Assembly (NCBI RefSeq): GCF_030272695.1
Contig: NZ_JARFYN010000010.1
Span: 165,662-229,661, forward strand
DNA length: 64,000 nt
Direction of reading: 5' to 3'
Source of the DNA: Martinezella calliandrae
Lineage (GTDB): Bacteria > Pseudomonadota > Alphaproteobacteria > Rhizobiales > Rhizobiaceae
The position numbers were made by a program, and so were the translations under genes. Of this stretch, positions 8,669 to 18,026 are shown piece after piece. The notes below the pieces were generated by a model that saw only the letters and a program-made list of their open reading frames with translations, searched no databases and was not told the origin of the DNA. The stretch's first letter is position 1; each line of letters starts with the position of its first letter.

Positions 8669-9406
8669 AGAGGTGACTCCATTCATGTTGGCGAATTGGT
8701 CGGAAATGTCTCGGGCGCCTAGTTAGCGCTGTGCATGACGGAGTGTAGGTAGCGATTATGATTTTTTAAGCCAAATTTTTATGGCGACACGGATTCGAGG
8801 TAGGCGCTTACCGCCAAACTGCCAAACTTCGTAAGTTTAGCTAGTTCTTATATAACGATTATACTAAAGAATGTATTGTATAGACGGCTAAAAAACCTGC
8901 GCCTTACGTTACGGATAGTGCAGTAAAAGAATGTTAAAGGCTATAAGAGGCGATTTTTTCATCGATTGTTGTTGGAAAAGGCTTTGCTCACTCTTGAGCG
9001 TTCATGCGCAATCTTGATTTTTCGCGGAAATTATTGCGCTGCAACACGATATTGCGATGCACATATTGGCGTTCGCGAAGACAGGACTTTGTAATAAAAG
9101 TTGATTAAGTTCTTCGAGACGCGGGTCAATAGCCCACATGAGTTAATATCACAAAAATTGTATATAGCCCCTTAATGGACAACCTTAATGAGAATGGGAA
9201 AGAAAGAGAGAAAATATCGAGTCCAATTGCGCGTAATTCGGGGGACTAGTTTTAACGAGTGGTGGGTAAAGTCGTATCCATTCGCAACAGACCATAATCA
9301 CTCGGTTGAATCTAAAGGATTCATTAAATATATTTGCCGTGTGGGTCTATTTCGGGAGGCAAGACCTTGAATGCTTTTTTTGTCATTGTGCGGGCGAGGT
9401 AATGTT
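8669..9406. promoter_or_regulatory. Long AT-rich exoY-exoX divergent regulatory region
   Basis: A 738-bp gap between two divergent genes, distinctly AT-rich at about 8750-9400 against GC-rich surroundings, with runs such as TTTTTTAAGCCAAATTTTTA near 8762. A large exoX-exoY spacer is also known in S. meliloti, where MucR and other regulators act on exo promoters; AT-rich DNA suits MucR/Ros-type zinc-finger binding. No coding sequence is convincing here; a 60-codon frame at 9188-9370 lacks a ribosome site and family features. Exact promoter positions cannot be assigned by eye. Confidence 0.6.
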
Positions 9407-9694
9407 ATGTATGCGCCACGCTTTTTTGTCAGCATGGTTGGTGCACTAGCCGTATTTGCCATTGCGACTTATTTCCTGACGCAGTCTCTTTCGACCACGT
9501 TGATCGAAACGGTGATTTGCGCCGTACTGCTGCAGATCGGTTACTTTCTGGGCGTGCTTTTTCTCGTCTGGAAAGAGCAGAGGGCCCGAAACGCGTTATT
9601 GAATGAGGATGCGGCCGCAATGGCGATGCGTGACGACAAGGTCACCGGCTTGCACGCTTCCAATCTCAACCGTTCCGAACCCTTCAATCCGTAA
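9407..9694 (+). CDS. exoX: ExoX, small membrane inhibitor of exopolysaccharide synthesis
   Basis: 95 residues. The ATG at 9407 is preceded by CGAGGT 6 bases ahead; an upstream start at 9371 has no such site. Two membrane helices are visible (FFVSMVGALAVFAIATYFL at ~5-25 and ICAVLLQIGYFLGVLFLVW at ~35-55), then a charged cytoplasmic tail. Length, topology and position next to exoY match ExoX/Psi of S. meliloti and R. leguminosarum, which limits exopolysaccharide production post-translationally, probably by acting on ExoY. It reads divergently from exoY, so the two can be tuned against each other. Confidence 0.88.
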   Translation: MYAPRFFVSMVGALAVFAIATYFLTQSLSTTLIETVICAVLLQIGYFLGVLFLVWKEQRARNALLNEDAAAMAMRDDKVTGLHASNLNRSEPFNP

Positions 9695-9782
9695 GGTCAC
9701 CCCTTGGTCGATCTTTTGGCGATCCTGTGGTTGCCGATAGCTGATGCCGTCCTAAGTCTCCGGCAGAACCATGGAGGCTAAT

Positions 9783-10793
9783 GTGACTGACAGTGCCCAG
9801 AACAACGTCTGCGTAATCATCGCCGCGAAGAATGCCAGCGACACTATCGGCCTTGCCGTCGCCTCGGCACTGCGCGAGCCCGAGGTGGCTGAAGTCGTTG
9901 TCATCGATGATGGTTCAACAGACGGCACGGCCGCCTCCGCCGGCCTCGCCGACGACGGCAGTGGGCGTCTCACCATTCAGGAATTCGAGAAAAATCGCGG
10001 CCCTGCGGCAGCACGCAATCACGCGATCGATATTTCGCGCGCGCCCGTGATCAGCATCCTCGATGCCGACGATTTCTTTTTCCCAGGGCGCTTCAAGCCG
10101 CTGCTCTCAGCCGACGATTGGGATTTCGTTGCCGACAACATCGCCTTCGTCAACGCCGATACGGTCTCGGATGCTTTTACGATGCTTGATCATTTTGATC
10201 CGAAGCCGCGCTTTCTCGATCTGGTCGCCTTTGTTGAAGGCAATATCTCCAAACGTGGCGTCCGACGCGGCGAGATCGGCTTTCTGAAGCCGCTGATGCG
10301 CCGATCGTTTCTGGACGCCCACGGCCTGCGCTATGATGAGGCTTTGCGCCTCGGCGAGGATTACGATCTCTATGTACGGGCGCTTGCCAAGGCTGCTCGC
10401 TACAAAGTCATCCATAGTTGCGGTTATGGCGCGGTGGTGCGCAGCAATTCGCTGAGTGGTCGCCATCGCACCGAGGATTTGCTGAGGCTTTACGAAGCCG
10501 ATCGGGCAATCCTCGCGGCAGGCGGTCTTTCGCCGACCGATGCAGCCGCCATTCGCCGCCACGAGCAACATGTTCGCGGCCGGTTCGAGCTGCGGCGCTT
10601 CCTGGATATCAAGGGGCAGTCGGGTCTGGCTGCGGCGGCTTTTTATGCGTTGGGTAATCCGACCGCTATTCCGGCCATTGCCGCTGGCATTCTTGCCGAC
10701 AAGACGGAGCGTTTTCGCAAGGGCGGCGGTGCGCCGATCGCTCATTCGGGGACAAACGGCCTGCGTTATCTGCTACAGGCCGCTCCCGAATAA
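9783..10793 (+). CDS. exoU: ExoU-like glucosyltransferase
   Basis: 336 residues, GT2 family. The GTG at 9783 is favoured because GGAGG lies 5 bases ahead; an ATG at 9771 would add four residues but has its own start inside that site. The GT-A fold opens with VCVIIAAKNASDTIGLAVAS, has VVVIDDGSTDGT and the metal-binding LDADDFF, and the acceptor region LRLGEDYDLYVRA. In S. meliloti ExoU adds a beta-1,6 glucose late in the side chain. Assignment to exoU rests on order (between exoX and exoV) as much as on sequence. It ends 12 bases from the convergent exoV. Confidence 0.87.
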   Translation: MTDSAQNNVCVIIAAKNASDTIGLAVASALREPEVAEVVVIDDGSTDGTAASAGLADDGSGRLTIQEFEKNRGPAAARNHAIDISRAPVISILDADDFFFPGRFKPLLSADDWDFVADNIAFVNADTVSDAFTMLDHFDPKPRFLDLVAFVEGNISKRGVRRGEIGFLKPLMRRSFLDAHGLRYDEALRLGEDYDLYVRALAKAARYKVIHSCGYGAVVRSNSLSGRHRTEDLLRLYEADRAILAAGGLSPTDAAAIRRHEQHVRGRFELRRFLDIKGQSGLAAAAFYALGNPTAIPAIAAGILADKTERFRKGGGAPIAHSGTNGLRYLLQAAPE

Positions 10794-10805
10794 TTCTTCG
10801 CCTTG

Positions 10806-11750
10806 TCAGAGGTAATCGCGGCGCACGCCTTCGAGAACGTCCCAAAGGCGCTGCTTGCGGTTGGCAAGTGTTGCATCGGCGCTCAATTGCGGCTTGGCCT
10901 TGCTGGCCTGCCAAAGCCCCAGCGCCGAGGGCACTGCAAGCGCCTGTTTTGCCATCACCCTTAGACGGGTTTGCTCAGGATCGGCCAGCACCATCGTCTC
11001 CCCCTGCCGGCGCTTTTCCTGCTCGTCGACGGCCTGCCCGTCACGTTCGAAACCAACGCCCCAGAACCGGGCACCCTTGGCGATCGCTTCGGCGCGGGTA
11101 GAGACCGGAATGAGCTTTGGCGCGTAGGTAACTTCGAGAGAGCGGGCCCAATCGTTCCACTTGAAGCTGTTGATCGCCCGTGACGTGCTGACGGCGACCC
11201 ACGGCACGCGGAAGGCATCGGCCAGGATCGCGCCGTGCATGGATTCAGCGACGATCAACTCGGATGTCGCGATCTCGCGGATCACGGCCTTCGCCTCGCC
11301 GCGGGGGTCGAGATAGGAAAGGCCGACGGTCTTGCAGATCTCCGGCCAGATCCCGGCGGCAGCCGACTCCCAATGCGGTACGAAGGTGCGGCGTTTGCTT
11401 TTCGGTAGATTTTTGAACTCAGGCATTTCGGTCACCATCACTGCCGGGTCGACGATGCCCATGTCCTGCGGAAGGCCAACTTTTTCCGCCGTCAGCGGGC
11501 CACGCACACAGCGAATATCCCATTCGTTCGCGTCGCGCATATCGGGAAGCGAGCCATAGCCAAAGCCGCTGCCGATGACGAGCTTGCGGCCCTCAAGCGG
11601 CAGTATCAGGGTGTTGAGGACGGTGCCGACCCCGACCAGCAGTGTTTCTTCATGCACGTCGCGCAGGCCCGGGAGCAAAAAATCCCAGAGCCAGAGATTG
11701 AGATCGTCACCGAAATTGCCATGGGTGGATTCCCAGTGGAACGGCTTCAT
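10806..11750 (-). CDS. exoV: ExoV-like pyruvyltransferase of succinoglycan
   Basis: 314 residues, polysaccharide pyruvyl transferase family. The ATG at 11750 follows GGAGACCTGC and gives the usual ExoV length; an upstream in-frame extension to 11861 would overlap exoW. Family features include the N-terminal HGNFGDDLNLWLWDFLLPG, the G-rich VIGSGFGYG, IRCVRGPLTAEKVGLP, and SELIVAESMHGAILADAFRVPW. ExoV adds the terminal pyruvate ketal, needed before polymerisation. It is downstream of exoW in the same direction, 85 bases apart. Confidence 0.9.
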   Translation of the reverse strand: MKPFHWESTHGNFGDDLNLWLWDFLLPGLRDVHEETLLVGVGTVLNTLILPLEGRKLVIGSGFGYGSLPDMRDANEWDIRCVRGPLTAEKVGLPQDMGIVDPAVMVTEMPEFKNLPKSKRRTFVPHWESAAAGIWPEICKTVGLSYLDPRGEAKAVIREIATSELIVAESMHGAILADAFRVPWVAVSTSRAINSFKWNDWARSLEVTYAPKLIPVSTRAEAIAKGARFWGVGFERDGQAVDEQEKRRQGETMVLADPEQTRLRVMAKQALAVPSALGLWQASKAKPQLSADATLANRKQRLWDVLEGVRRDYL

Positions 11751-11835
11751 GCAGGTCTCCTTGGTGAAATAGTAGCCGAACACGCGTTGGCTTTTAAATA
11801 CTATGGCATCGACAGCTTTGCTGCAGATGCGAAAA

Positions 11836-12795
11836 CTAGGGCGCGAACTTGCCCGCGGCAAGCTGCATCGCGCTCTGCAATATCGCCGGATCGCGCCATG
11901 CCCATTTCGCCAGGAGCCCGACCTGTGGTAACCGCCGCCGGCGCAATTGTCGTACCTGGCTCCAAAGGGCCTGTTTGCGGGCGCGGTTCTTGTAAACGCG
12001 AATGGCCGCGACGTCCTGAGGCCGGCGCGAAAACCGCTGCTCCAGCGTGTTAAGCGCCGTCCAGGTGTTGAACTGCTGGTGCAAGAACTCCGGTGAATCG
12101 TTATCGATGCTGTGAAAGATATTCATGCCCTCACCGCGCATTGCGCCGGTATCTTCACAAAGCAACACGCGTTTGGCCGCCAGGATGCAGTCGCAGAAGA
12201 ACAACACATCCTCTGCCGCCAGTCGCAGGGCGGCTTCGAAGCGGATTTTCTCAAACAATGGCCGGCCAATCACCATGCAGGAAAGATGCAGAAAACTCCA
12301 GTCTTTCAGCATAACGCTGGCGACATCGGGAATTTCGATAATCGACGGCGTTTGGGAGAGACGAGTGGCATCGACCGATTTCGCCAATTCCGCCATGCTA
12401 AAATGGTAGTAGAACTCCTCGCCACCATAGATCGAGTCCCAATAACAATCGGCATCATGTCGCGTCAGGGCCTCGACGGCGTTAGCGAGGTGTTCCGGCG
12501 CCCATTCGTCGTCGGAATCGAGGAAGGCAACGAAGCGGCTTGCTGCCGGCACGTTGTCGAGACCGGTGTTGCGCGCACCACCTGGGCCGGCATTGGTCTG
12601 ACGGATCACCCTAATTCGCGCCCGATCTTCTTCCCCAAGCGATTGAAGCTCGCTTTCCGCCGAAAGCGGCGATTGATCATCGACAACGATGATATCGAAA
12701 TCCTGAAACACCTGCCTAGATATCGACCTCAATGCGCGCTGCAGAATGCCTGATTGCTTCTGGTAGAAGGGAATAACAATCGTAACTGACGCCAT
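11836..12795 (-). CDS. exoW: ExoW-like glucosyltransferase
   Basis: 319 residues, the length reported for ExoW of S. meliloti. GT2 motifs are VTIVIPFYQKQSGILQRALR at the start, IIVVDDQSP, GPGGARNTGLDNV and the DXD-like FLDSDDEWAPEHL; EDVLFFCD lies in the acceptor region. ExoW adds a terminal beta-1,3 glucose of the side chain. It reads divergently from exoT with a 120-bp spacer that should hold both promoters. Confidence 0.88.
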   Translation of the reverse strand: MASVTIVIPFYQKQSGILQRALRSISRQVFQDFDIIVVDDQSPLSAESELQSLGEEDRARIRVIRQTNAGPGGARNTGLDNVPAASRFVAFLDSDDEWAPEHLANAVEALTRHDADCYWDSIYGGEEFYYHFSMAELAKSVDATRLSQTPSIIEIPDVASVMLKDWSFLHLSCMVIGRPLFEKIRFEAALRLAAEDVLFFCDCILAAKRVLLCEDTGAMRGEGMNIFHSIDNDSPEFLHQQFNTWTALNTLEQRFSRRPQDVAAIRVYKNRARKQALWSQVRQLRRRRLPQVGLLAKWAWRDPAILQSAMQLAAGKFAP

Positions 12796-12915
12796 TTTCT
12801 CGCCTTTACGGTTTCAACAAGAGTTTGCGGCCCCCTGTACGGGGGTCGCGGCCGTGTGTTTTTCGACAATCTCCATCGCTCATTTTCAGCCGGTCCCAAG
12901 AGATAGGATGTCGCA

Positions 12916-14403
12916 ATGACCTCAACAGTTAGTGTCCGTTCGATTACGAACAATGTCGGATGGAGCGTTTTATCCAAGACAAGTACATTTGGACTAAAAT
13001 TCATCACAGTGCCCATTCTGGCACGCATCCTTACCCCGGAAGAATTCGGTGTCGTCGCCGTGGCGCTGACGGTGGTGCAATTTCTGGCCATGATCGGCGG
13101 CGCCGGACTGACCTCCTCCCTCGTCATCCAGGACAAGGAGGACATGCTGACCATCCACTCGGTCTTCTGGGTCAACCTGGTCGTCTCGACGCTGATGGCC
13201 GTCGTTCTTTACGTCTTCGCCGACTTCTTTGCAGCATTATTGGGCGCAAAAGAGGCAGCCTACCTACTGCGCATCATGGCCTTCATGATCCCGATCCAGC
13301 TTGCCGCCGATGTCGCCTACTCAATCCTGGCGCGGCGGATGAACTTCAGCAAGGACGCGGTCTGGAGCATGATCTCAGAGTCCTCCGGCGCATTGATGGC
13401 CGTCGGCCTGGCATATTTTGGATTTGGCGTCTGGTCGCTGGTTGCGCAGCTTTTCGTTTCCGGCACGGTGCGCCTCGTCGGTCTTTATAGCGTCTCCGGC
13501 TATTTTCCGCGGCCCGTCTTCTCGTTCAGCCGTGTCAAGGGACTGACGAAATTCTCCTTCGGCATGATGGGTTCGGAAATGGCCAACTTCGTCACCTTCC
13601 AGTCGCCGATGGTGATTATTGCCCGCTATCTCGGCCTCGCCGATGCCGGCGCCTATTCGGCCGGCAACCGCTTTGCCAGCATTCCAAACCAGGTGGTGCT
13701 CTCGGCGGTCATGGGCGTCTTGTTCCCGGCCTTCAGCCACATGATGCATGACCGCAAGCGCCGGTCGGATGCGCTGATGCTGAGCACACAGGTGACGACG
13801 GTGCTGCTGGCGCCGATGATGTTCGGGCTGTGGGCAATCGCTCAGCCGGCCATGCTGGTACTGTTCGGACAGAAATGGGCCTATGCCTGGCCCGTGCTCG
13901 GACTGCTGGCGATCTCCAAGGCGATCCTGACGCCCTGCAGCACCTTCATCCCCTATCTCAAGGGTGTCGGCCGCGGCAACGTTCTGTTCTGGTCGGCGAT
14001 CATCCGCGCCATCATAACGACCGCTGCCGTTGCCTATGGAGCGATCACCGGCGATCTGATCACGGCCATGGTCTGGCTTTGCATCGTCAGCGTCGTCACG
14101 CTGATCTTCTATTCCTGGGCGGTCTTTCGGGCCGACGGCACGCCGTTCTTCCGGGGCCTCTATATCAGCAACCGGCCGATGATCACCGCACTCATCATGG
14201 CTCTGATCGTTCGCTTCATGCTTGACCATCTGCAGACGCAGCTACCAAGCCCCGTCCTAAAGGTCGTCGTCGGCTCGCTGGCAGGCGGTGTGATCTATGC
14301 CGTACTTGTTCTTTTGACCGAGGGAGCCCTTGTCCGCAAGCTGCTGGAACTTGTTCGCTCACGCAGAATGCCAAAGGCAGAACCACAACTCGTAGGTGAT
14401 TAA
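12916..14403 (+). CDS. exoT: ExoT, Wzx-type lipid-linked oligosaccharide flippase
   Basis: 495 residues with 12-14 membrane helices, in the polysaccharide-transport branch of the MOP exporter superfamily. Recognisable parts are KFITVPILARILTPEEFGVV near the N-terminus and MVIIARYLGLADAGAYSAGN around residue 235. Length matches ExoT of S. meliloti (494). It should move the finished octasaccharide-lipid across the inner membrane for ExoQ/ExoP-dependent polymerisation. It is followed by a 383-bp gap where S. meliloti carries exoI. Confidence 0.92.
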   Translation: MTSTVSVRSITNNVGWSVLSKTSTFGLKFITVPILARILTPEEFGVVAVALTVVQFLAMIGGAGLTSSLVIQDKEDMLTIHSVFWVNLVVSTLMAVVLYVFADFFAALLGAKEAAYLLRIMAFMIPIQLAADVAYSILARRMNFSKDAVWSMISESSGALMAVGLAYFGFGVWSLVAQLFVSGTVRLVGLYSVSGYFPRPVFSFSRVKGLTKFSFGMMGSEMANFVTFQSPMVIIARYLGLADAGAYSAGNRFASIPNQVVLSAVMGVLFPAFSHMMHDRKRRSDALMLSTQVTTVLLAPMMFGLWAIAQPAMLVLFGQKWAYAWPVLGLLAISKAILTPCSTFIPYLKGVGRGNVLFWSAIIRAIITTAAVAYGAITGDLITAMVWLCIVSVVTLIFYSWAVFRADGTPFFRGLYISNRPMITALIMALIVRFMLDHLQTQLPSPVLKVVVGSLAGGVIYAVLVLLTEGALVRKLLELVRSRRMPKAEPQLVGD

Positions 14404-14786
14404 TCCTATTCGCACTTTCTCAAGAAGCTTGCATCGCCGCCTCATTTCGATCATTTTTGATAGCGAACTCTGCGGCGATGCAAAAAAATCCTCGGCCGGT
14501 GGAAAAAAATTTGATGCCGCTACAGCGTGTATTTCCATTCTGTTCACATAATATTACACCAGCCATAAATCGTTTTAAGCCATTGACTTCCAAAGAAATT
14601 AATCCGTTTGGGCTATATGCTTGTCCGGCCTTTTCGCCGCGAAATGACTGGCTTTAGCGCTCCTACCCCCCCGCTTTTTGCTGCAGTGCCATATTTCCTT
14701 TCGCCAGATCGCCCTAGGTTAGGTGTCGCGGGCTCTAGTCTGCTCTGGTTGAAACGGCCGCAAAGGGGGGAGCGGTCCGAAATAGG
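14404..14786 (+). promoter_or_regulatory. exoT-exoH spacer with 12-bp inverted repeat; probable exoH operon promoter
   Basis: 383 bp with no convincing gene. TTGCATCGCCGC (14429-14440) and GCGGCGATGCAA (14472-14483) form a perfect 12-bp inverted repeat separated by 31 nt; an A-run follows rather than a T-run, so it is not a standard terminator for exoT. The remainder is AT-rich to about 14620. As the next eight exo genes are packed without gaps, their main promoter probably lies here. ExoI, present at this place in S. meliloti, is absent. Confidence 0.55.
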
Positions 14787-15902
14787 GTGACAGATATCGT
14801 GAACGTGACTGCCAACGTGTCTTCGCGGATCAATCTTATGCGCATCGTGCTTATCTCCGGCATCGTGTTTGTACATATTCCATTCGATGCGGATTCCAGC
14901 CCGTTCCAAGGCGTCTATGGCGTCTTCGATTGGTTTCGGGTCTTCCTGCGCGATAGCTTGTTTCGCGTCGGCGTGCCCTGCCTCAGCGCCATTTCCGGCT
15001 ATCTCCTTTTCCGACGCGGCGCGGCTTCGCTAGATTACGGTAAGACTGTTCGTCGCAAGGCCAAGACAGTTCTCCTGCCGTTTCTGTTGTGGAACAGCGT
15101 CTTCTTTCTGTTCGTGCTGATCCTGCAGAACCGCGGCATCGGCGACGGCTATATTGCCGATCTGACGGACGCCAGCCCTCGCACGCTCGCCACACTTCTG
15201 TTTGCCATTGAAGGCACGCCGATCAATTTGCCCCTCTATTTCCTGCGCGACCTCTTCATTTGCATTCTGCTTTCGCCGCTGCTGGCGATGCTGATCAGTC
15301 GTTATCCGTTGCCGACGCTGGCATCGTTGCTACTCCTTGCAGCACTGCCGGTATCGCTTGGCATTGTGCTCAGAAACTCCATCCTCTTCAGCTTCAGCTT
15401 CGGTATCTATCTCAGCCTTAACCGCATCGATCTGACAATCATCGACAGATACGCGGCCCCAATCGGCGCAGCCTTTCTCGCACTCGCGATTTTGTGGGCG
15501 ACAGTGGCCTATGTGACTGCGCCCGAAACGCCAGTATGGCTCATGTTCAGCCGAGATCTGATGGTGCTTGCCGGTATACCAGGCTTCTGGGCACTTTCGG
15601 CAATCCTGATCAAGAGCCGTTTTGCCCAGCGATTGGCTGGAACCGGCGGTTTGAGTTTCTGGATCTTCTGCGCCCATTATCCGATCCTATTCTGCCTCTT
15701 TGTTTTGTGGAACCGTAGCGGCGCAGACCTCTATCCTGTCTTCTACCTGCTGGCCGCCGGCACTACCCTGACGGTGCTGCCGCTAACCAATGGTTTGGCG
15801 CGCTATGCCGCTCCCTCTTTCTACAATTTGCTGACCGGCAGCCGCATGCAGCGGCCCGCCAATGTTCTTTCTGCCGACGGTCGGCAAATGACTTCCGAGT
15901 AA
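14787..15902 (+). CDS. exoH: ExoH-like succinyltransferase of succinoglycan
   Basis: 371 residues, acyltransferase-3 family, about 10 membrane segments. The first frame start is a GTG at 14787 a few bases after GGGGGGAG; nearby GTG codons at 14799 and 14805 are possible alternatives. The motif region NLMRIVLISGIVFVHIPFD contains the conserved histidine, and LRDSLFRVGVPCLSAISGYL matches the ExoH type. ExoH succinylates the repeat unit, a change needed for symbiotic low-molecular-weight succinoglycan. It lies 9 bases ahead of exoK. Confidence 0.88.
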   Translation: MTDIVNVTANVSSRINLMRIVLISGIVFVHIPFDADSSPFQGVYGVFDWFRVFLRDSLFRVGVPCLSAISGYLLFRRGAASLDYGKTVRRKAKTVLLPFLLWNSVFFLFVLILQNRGIGDGYIADLTDASPRTLATLLFAIEGTPINLPLYFLRDLFICILLSPLLAMLISRYPLPTLASLLLLAALPVSLGIVLRNSILFSFSFGIYLSLNRIDLTIIDRYAAPIGAAFLALAILWATVAYVTAPETPVWLMFSRDLMVLAGIPGFWALSAILIKSRFAQRLAGTGGLSFWIFCAHYPILFCLFVLWNRSGADLYPVFYLLAAGTTLTVLPLTNGLARYAAPSFYNLLTGSRMQRPANVLSADGRQMTSE

Positions 15903-15911
15903 AGGTGATAC

Positions 15912-16715
15912 ATGACGAATCCAATCTTCCGCGCGAGAAGACTTAGCCTTGTTTCATTTGCCATCTTGGGCCTCGGCCTCATTCCCTGCGCGGCTTCCGC
16001 GCAGGAGGATCAGCCGAGCGGCAAATCTTTCGTCGACAATTTCGACAGGATCGACAGCGGTCGCTGGTATGTTTCTGATGGCTGGAACAATGGCCCGCAC
16101 CAGAATTGCACCTGGTCTAAGAAGCAGGTCAGCGTTGATGGTGGCATGCTGAAGCTTCAATTCACCCAGGCCAAGACCGGCCAACGCGACTACGCCTGCG
16201 GCGAGATCCAGACGACCAAGACCTATGGCTACGGCACCTACGAGGCTCGATATCGCACCGCGACGGGTTCGGGCCTCAATTCAGCGTTCTTCACCTATAT
16301 CGGTGAGACCGACAAAAAGCCGCACGACGAAATCGATTTCGAGGTGCTCGGCAAGAACCCCGGACAGGTTCAGGTCAATCAATATATCGGCGCCAAGGGT
16401 GGCAATGAGAAACTTGTCCCGGTCGCCGGCGGCGCTGATCAAGGCTTCAACGACTATGCCTTCGTCTGGGAGAAGGATCGGCTTCGCTACTACGTGAATG
16501 GCAAGCTGGTTCAGGAGGTTAGCGACCCTTCGAAAATACCGACACACGCTCAGAAGATCTTCTTCAGCCTGTGGGGCACGGACACGCTGAGTGGCTGGAT
16601 GGGCAAGTTCGCCTATGGCGGCGGGCCGGCAACGATGCAGATCGACCGAGTTGCCTTCACCGCGGCTGGCGACAAGTGCCAATTCCCTGAATCGATCGCC
16701 TGCAAGCTGAACTGA
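15912..16715 (+). CDS. exoK: ExoK, secreted endo-beta-1,3-1,4-glycanase (GH16)
   Basis: 267 residues with a signal peptide (hydrophobic LVSFAILGLGLIPCAASA, cut before QED). The GH16 catalytic motif HDEIDFEVLG is at about residue 140, and flanking sequence (YGYGTYEARYRTATGSGLNSAFF, shortened: GYGTYEARYRTATGSG) fits the lichenase-like group. ExoK cleaves nascent succinoglycan to give shorter chains, acting outside the cell. Its position between exoH and exoL agrees with S. meliloti. Confidence 0.93.
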   Translation: MTNPIFRARRLSLVSFAILGLGLIPCAASAQEDQPSGKSFVDNFDRIDSGRWYVSDGWNNGPHQNCTWSKKQVSVDGGMLKLQFTQAKTGQRDYACGEIQTTKTYGYGTYEARYRTATGSGLNSAFFTYIGETDKKPHDEIDFEVLGKNPGQVQVNQYIGAKGGNEKLVPVAGGADQGFNDYAFVWEKDRLRYYVNGKLVQEVSDPSKIPTHAQKIFFSLWGTDTLSGWMGKFAYGGGPATMQIDRVAFTAAGDKCQFPESIACKLN

Positions 16716-16817
16716 GATTTTCCGGCTGCCGAGTTCGCGGCCGGCACAAGAACCTGTGATGCAACACGAATGTAACGAGGCGCCTGGCCGCCGCCGGGCA
16801 CGAGAGCGGAAGTCTTG

Positions 16818-18026
16818 ATGCTGCACGTACTCTATTTCGTCCATGATCTCGCCGATCCTGCCGTACGCAGGCGGGTGCTGATGCTGCAGGCGGGCGGCGC
16901 ACGGGTGACGCTGGCTGGGTTTCGCCGCGGTGACAACGCGCTGGCCGCCATCCATGGTGTCGAACCGATCGAGCTCGGCCGGACGCGTGACGCGCAGTTC
17001 GCCCAGCGCATCTCTGCTGTCGCCAAGTCCGCTCTGCAACTGCGCGCCTTGCTGCGCGCAGTCGACAAACCGGACGTGATCATCGGCCGCAATCTTGAAA
17101 TGCTGGCTGTGGCCAACCGCGCCAAATCCATCTTCGGCGGCGATATACCCGTTGTCTATGAATGCCTGGACATCCACCGGCTTCTACTGCGCCAGGATGT
17201 CTTTGGCGGCGCTCTGCGCGGCCTCGAGCGTCATTTCGGCGCGGACGCGGCGCTGCTGATCACCAGTTCGCCGGCCTTTGTCGAGCATTATTTCCGCTCG
17301 CGCTCCGGTCTCAATCTGCCGATCGTCCTCCTTGAAAACAAGGTTCTGGCCCTCGAAGGCGCTGACGCTGGCATCGCGGTCGGTCCTCGATTGCCGGCCA
17401 GTGGCGAAGCCTGGAAGATTGGCTGGTTCGGCGCGCTTCGTTGCCGCAAATCTCTGGAAATGCTCGCCGATTTCTCCCGCCGGATGCAGGGTCGCTTTGA
17501 AATCGTTTTGCGTGGCCGCCCGGCCTATTCGGAATTCAACGATTTCGATGGTTTTGTGCGTGACGCACCTTTCATGCGCTTCGGCGGGCCTTACAAAAAT
17601 CCCGAGGACCTCGCGGCGATTTATGGCGAGGTACAATTTGCCTGGGCGATCGACTTCTTCGAAGAGGGGCTGAACTCCAGTTGGCTGTTGCCGAACCGCC
17701 TTTATGAAGGCGGCTTGCATGGCGCGGTCGCAATCGCCGTCGATGGCACCGAGACCGCGCGGTTCCTGACAAGCCGTAAAATCGGGCTGACGCTCAAGGA
17801 AGCGGACGCTGCGCATCTCGTCGATCTTCTGGGCGATATGAGCGGGGAACGCTATCTCGCCACTTTCAATGCCCTGGCTGCGCAGGACCGCAGGCAATGG
17901 ATGACCGATCGCGCCGATTGTCAGGCCTTGGTGCAACGGCTTGCTTCACTTACCCGCGCGAGCGGACAAACTGCCGAATTACATGCCCTCCCACAACTGC
18001 ATCGCAATAGAGGTGGATTGCAATGA
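16818..18026 (+). CDS. exoL: ExoL-like glucosyltransferase
   Basis: 402 residues, close to ExoL of S. meliloti (401). The ATG at 16818 is used rather than a TTG three bases upstream. It has a GT-B type layout: N-terminal half LHVLYFVHDLADPAVRRRVL with DVIIGRNLEMLAVA, and C-terminal half WKIGWFGALRCRKSLEMLAD and LPNRLYEGGLHGAVAIAVDG, which includes the nucleotide-sugar-binding E-G region. ExoL adds the second glucose (beta-1,4) to the lipid-linked intermediate. Its stop overlaps the exoA start (ATGA). Confidence 0.88.
   Translation: MLHVLYFVHDLADPAVRRRVLMLQAGGARVTLAGFRRGDNALAAIHGVEPIELGRTRDAQFAQRISAVAKSALQLRALLRAVDKPDVIIGRNLEMLAVANRAKSIFGGDIPVVYECLDIHRLLLRQDVFGGALRGLERHFGADAALLITSSPAFVEHYFRSRSGLNLPIVLLENKVLALEGADAGIAVGPRLPASGEAWKIGWFGALRCRKSLEMLADFSRRMQGRFEIVLRGRPAYSEFNDFDGFVRDAPFMRFGGPYKNPEDLAAIYGEVQFAWAIDFFEEGLNSSWLLPNRLYEGGLHGAVAIAVDGTETARFLTSRKIGLTLKEADAAHLVDLLGDMSGERYLATFNALAAQDRRQWMTDRADCQALVQRLASLTRASGQTAELHALPQLHRNRGGLQ

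Noticed and set aside
9188..9370. 60-codon frame in the exoY-exoX gap
   Set aside because: It has no ribosome site, no family features and AT-rich composition typical of regulatory DNA.
11041..11056. GTTCGAAACC-like sequence resembling a tRNA T-loop
   Set aside because: It lies inside exoV codons and no cloverleaf surrounds it.
13375..14229. 284-codon minus-strand frame within exoT
   Set aside because: Highly charged, His/Arg/Asp-rich shadow of a GC-rich gene in the other strand, with no domain.
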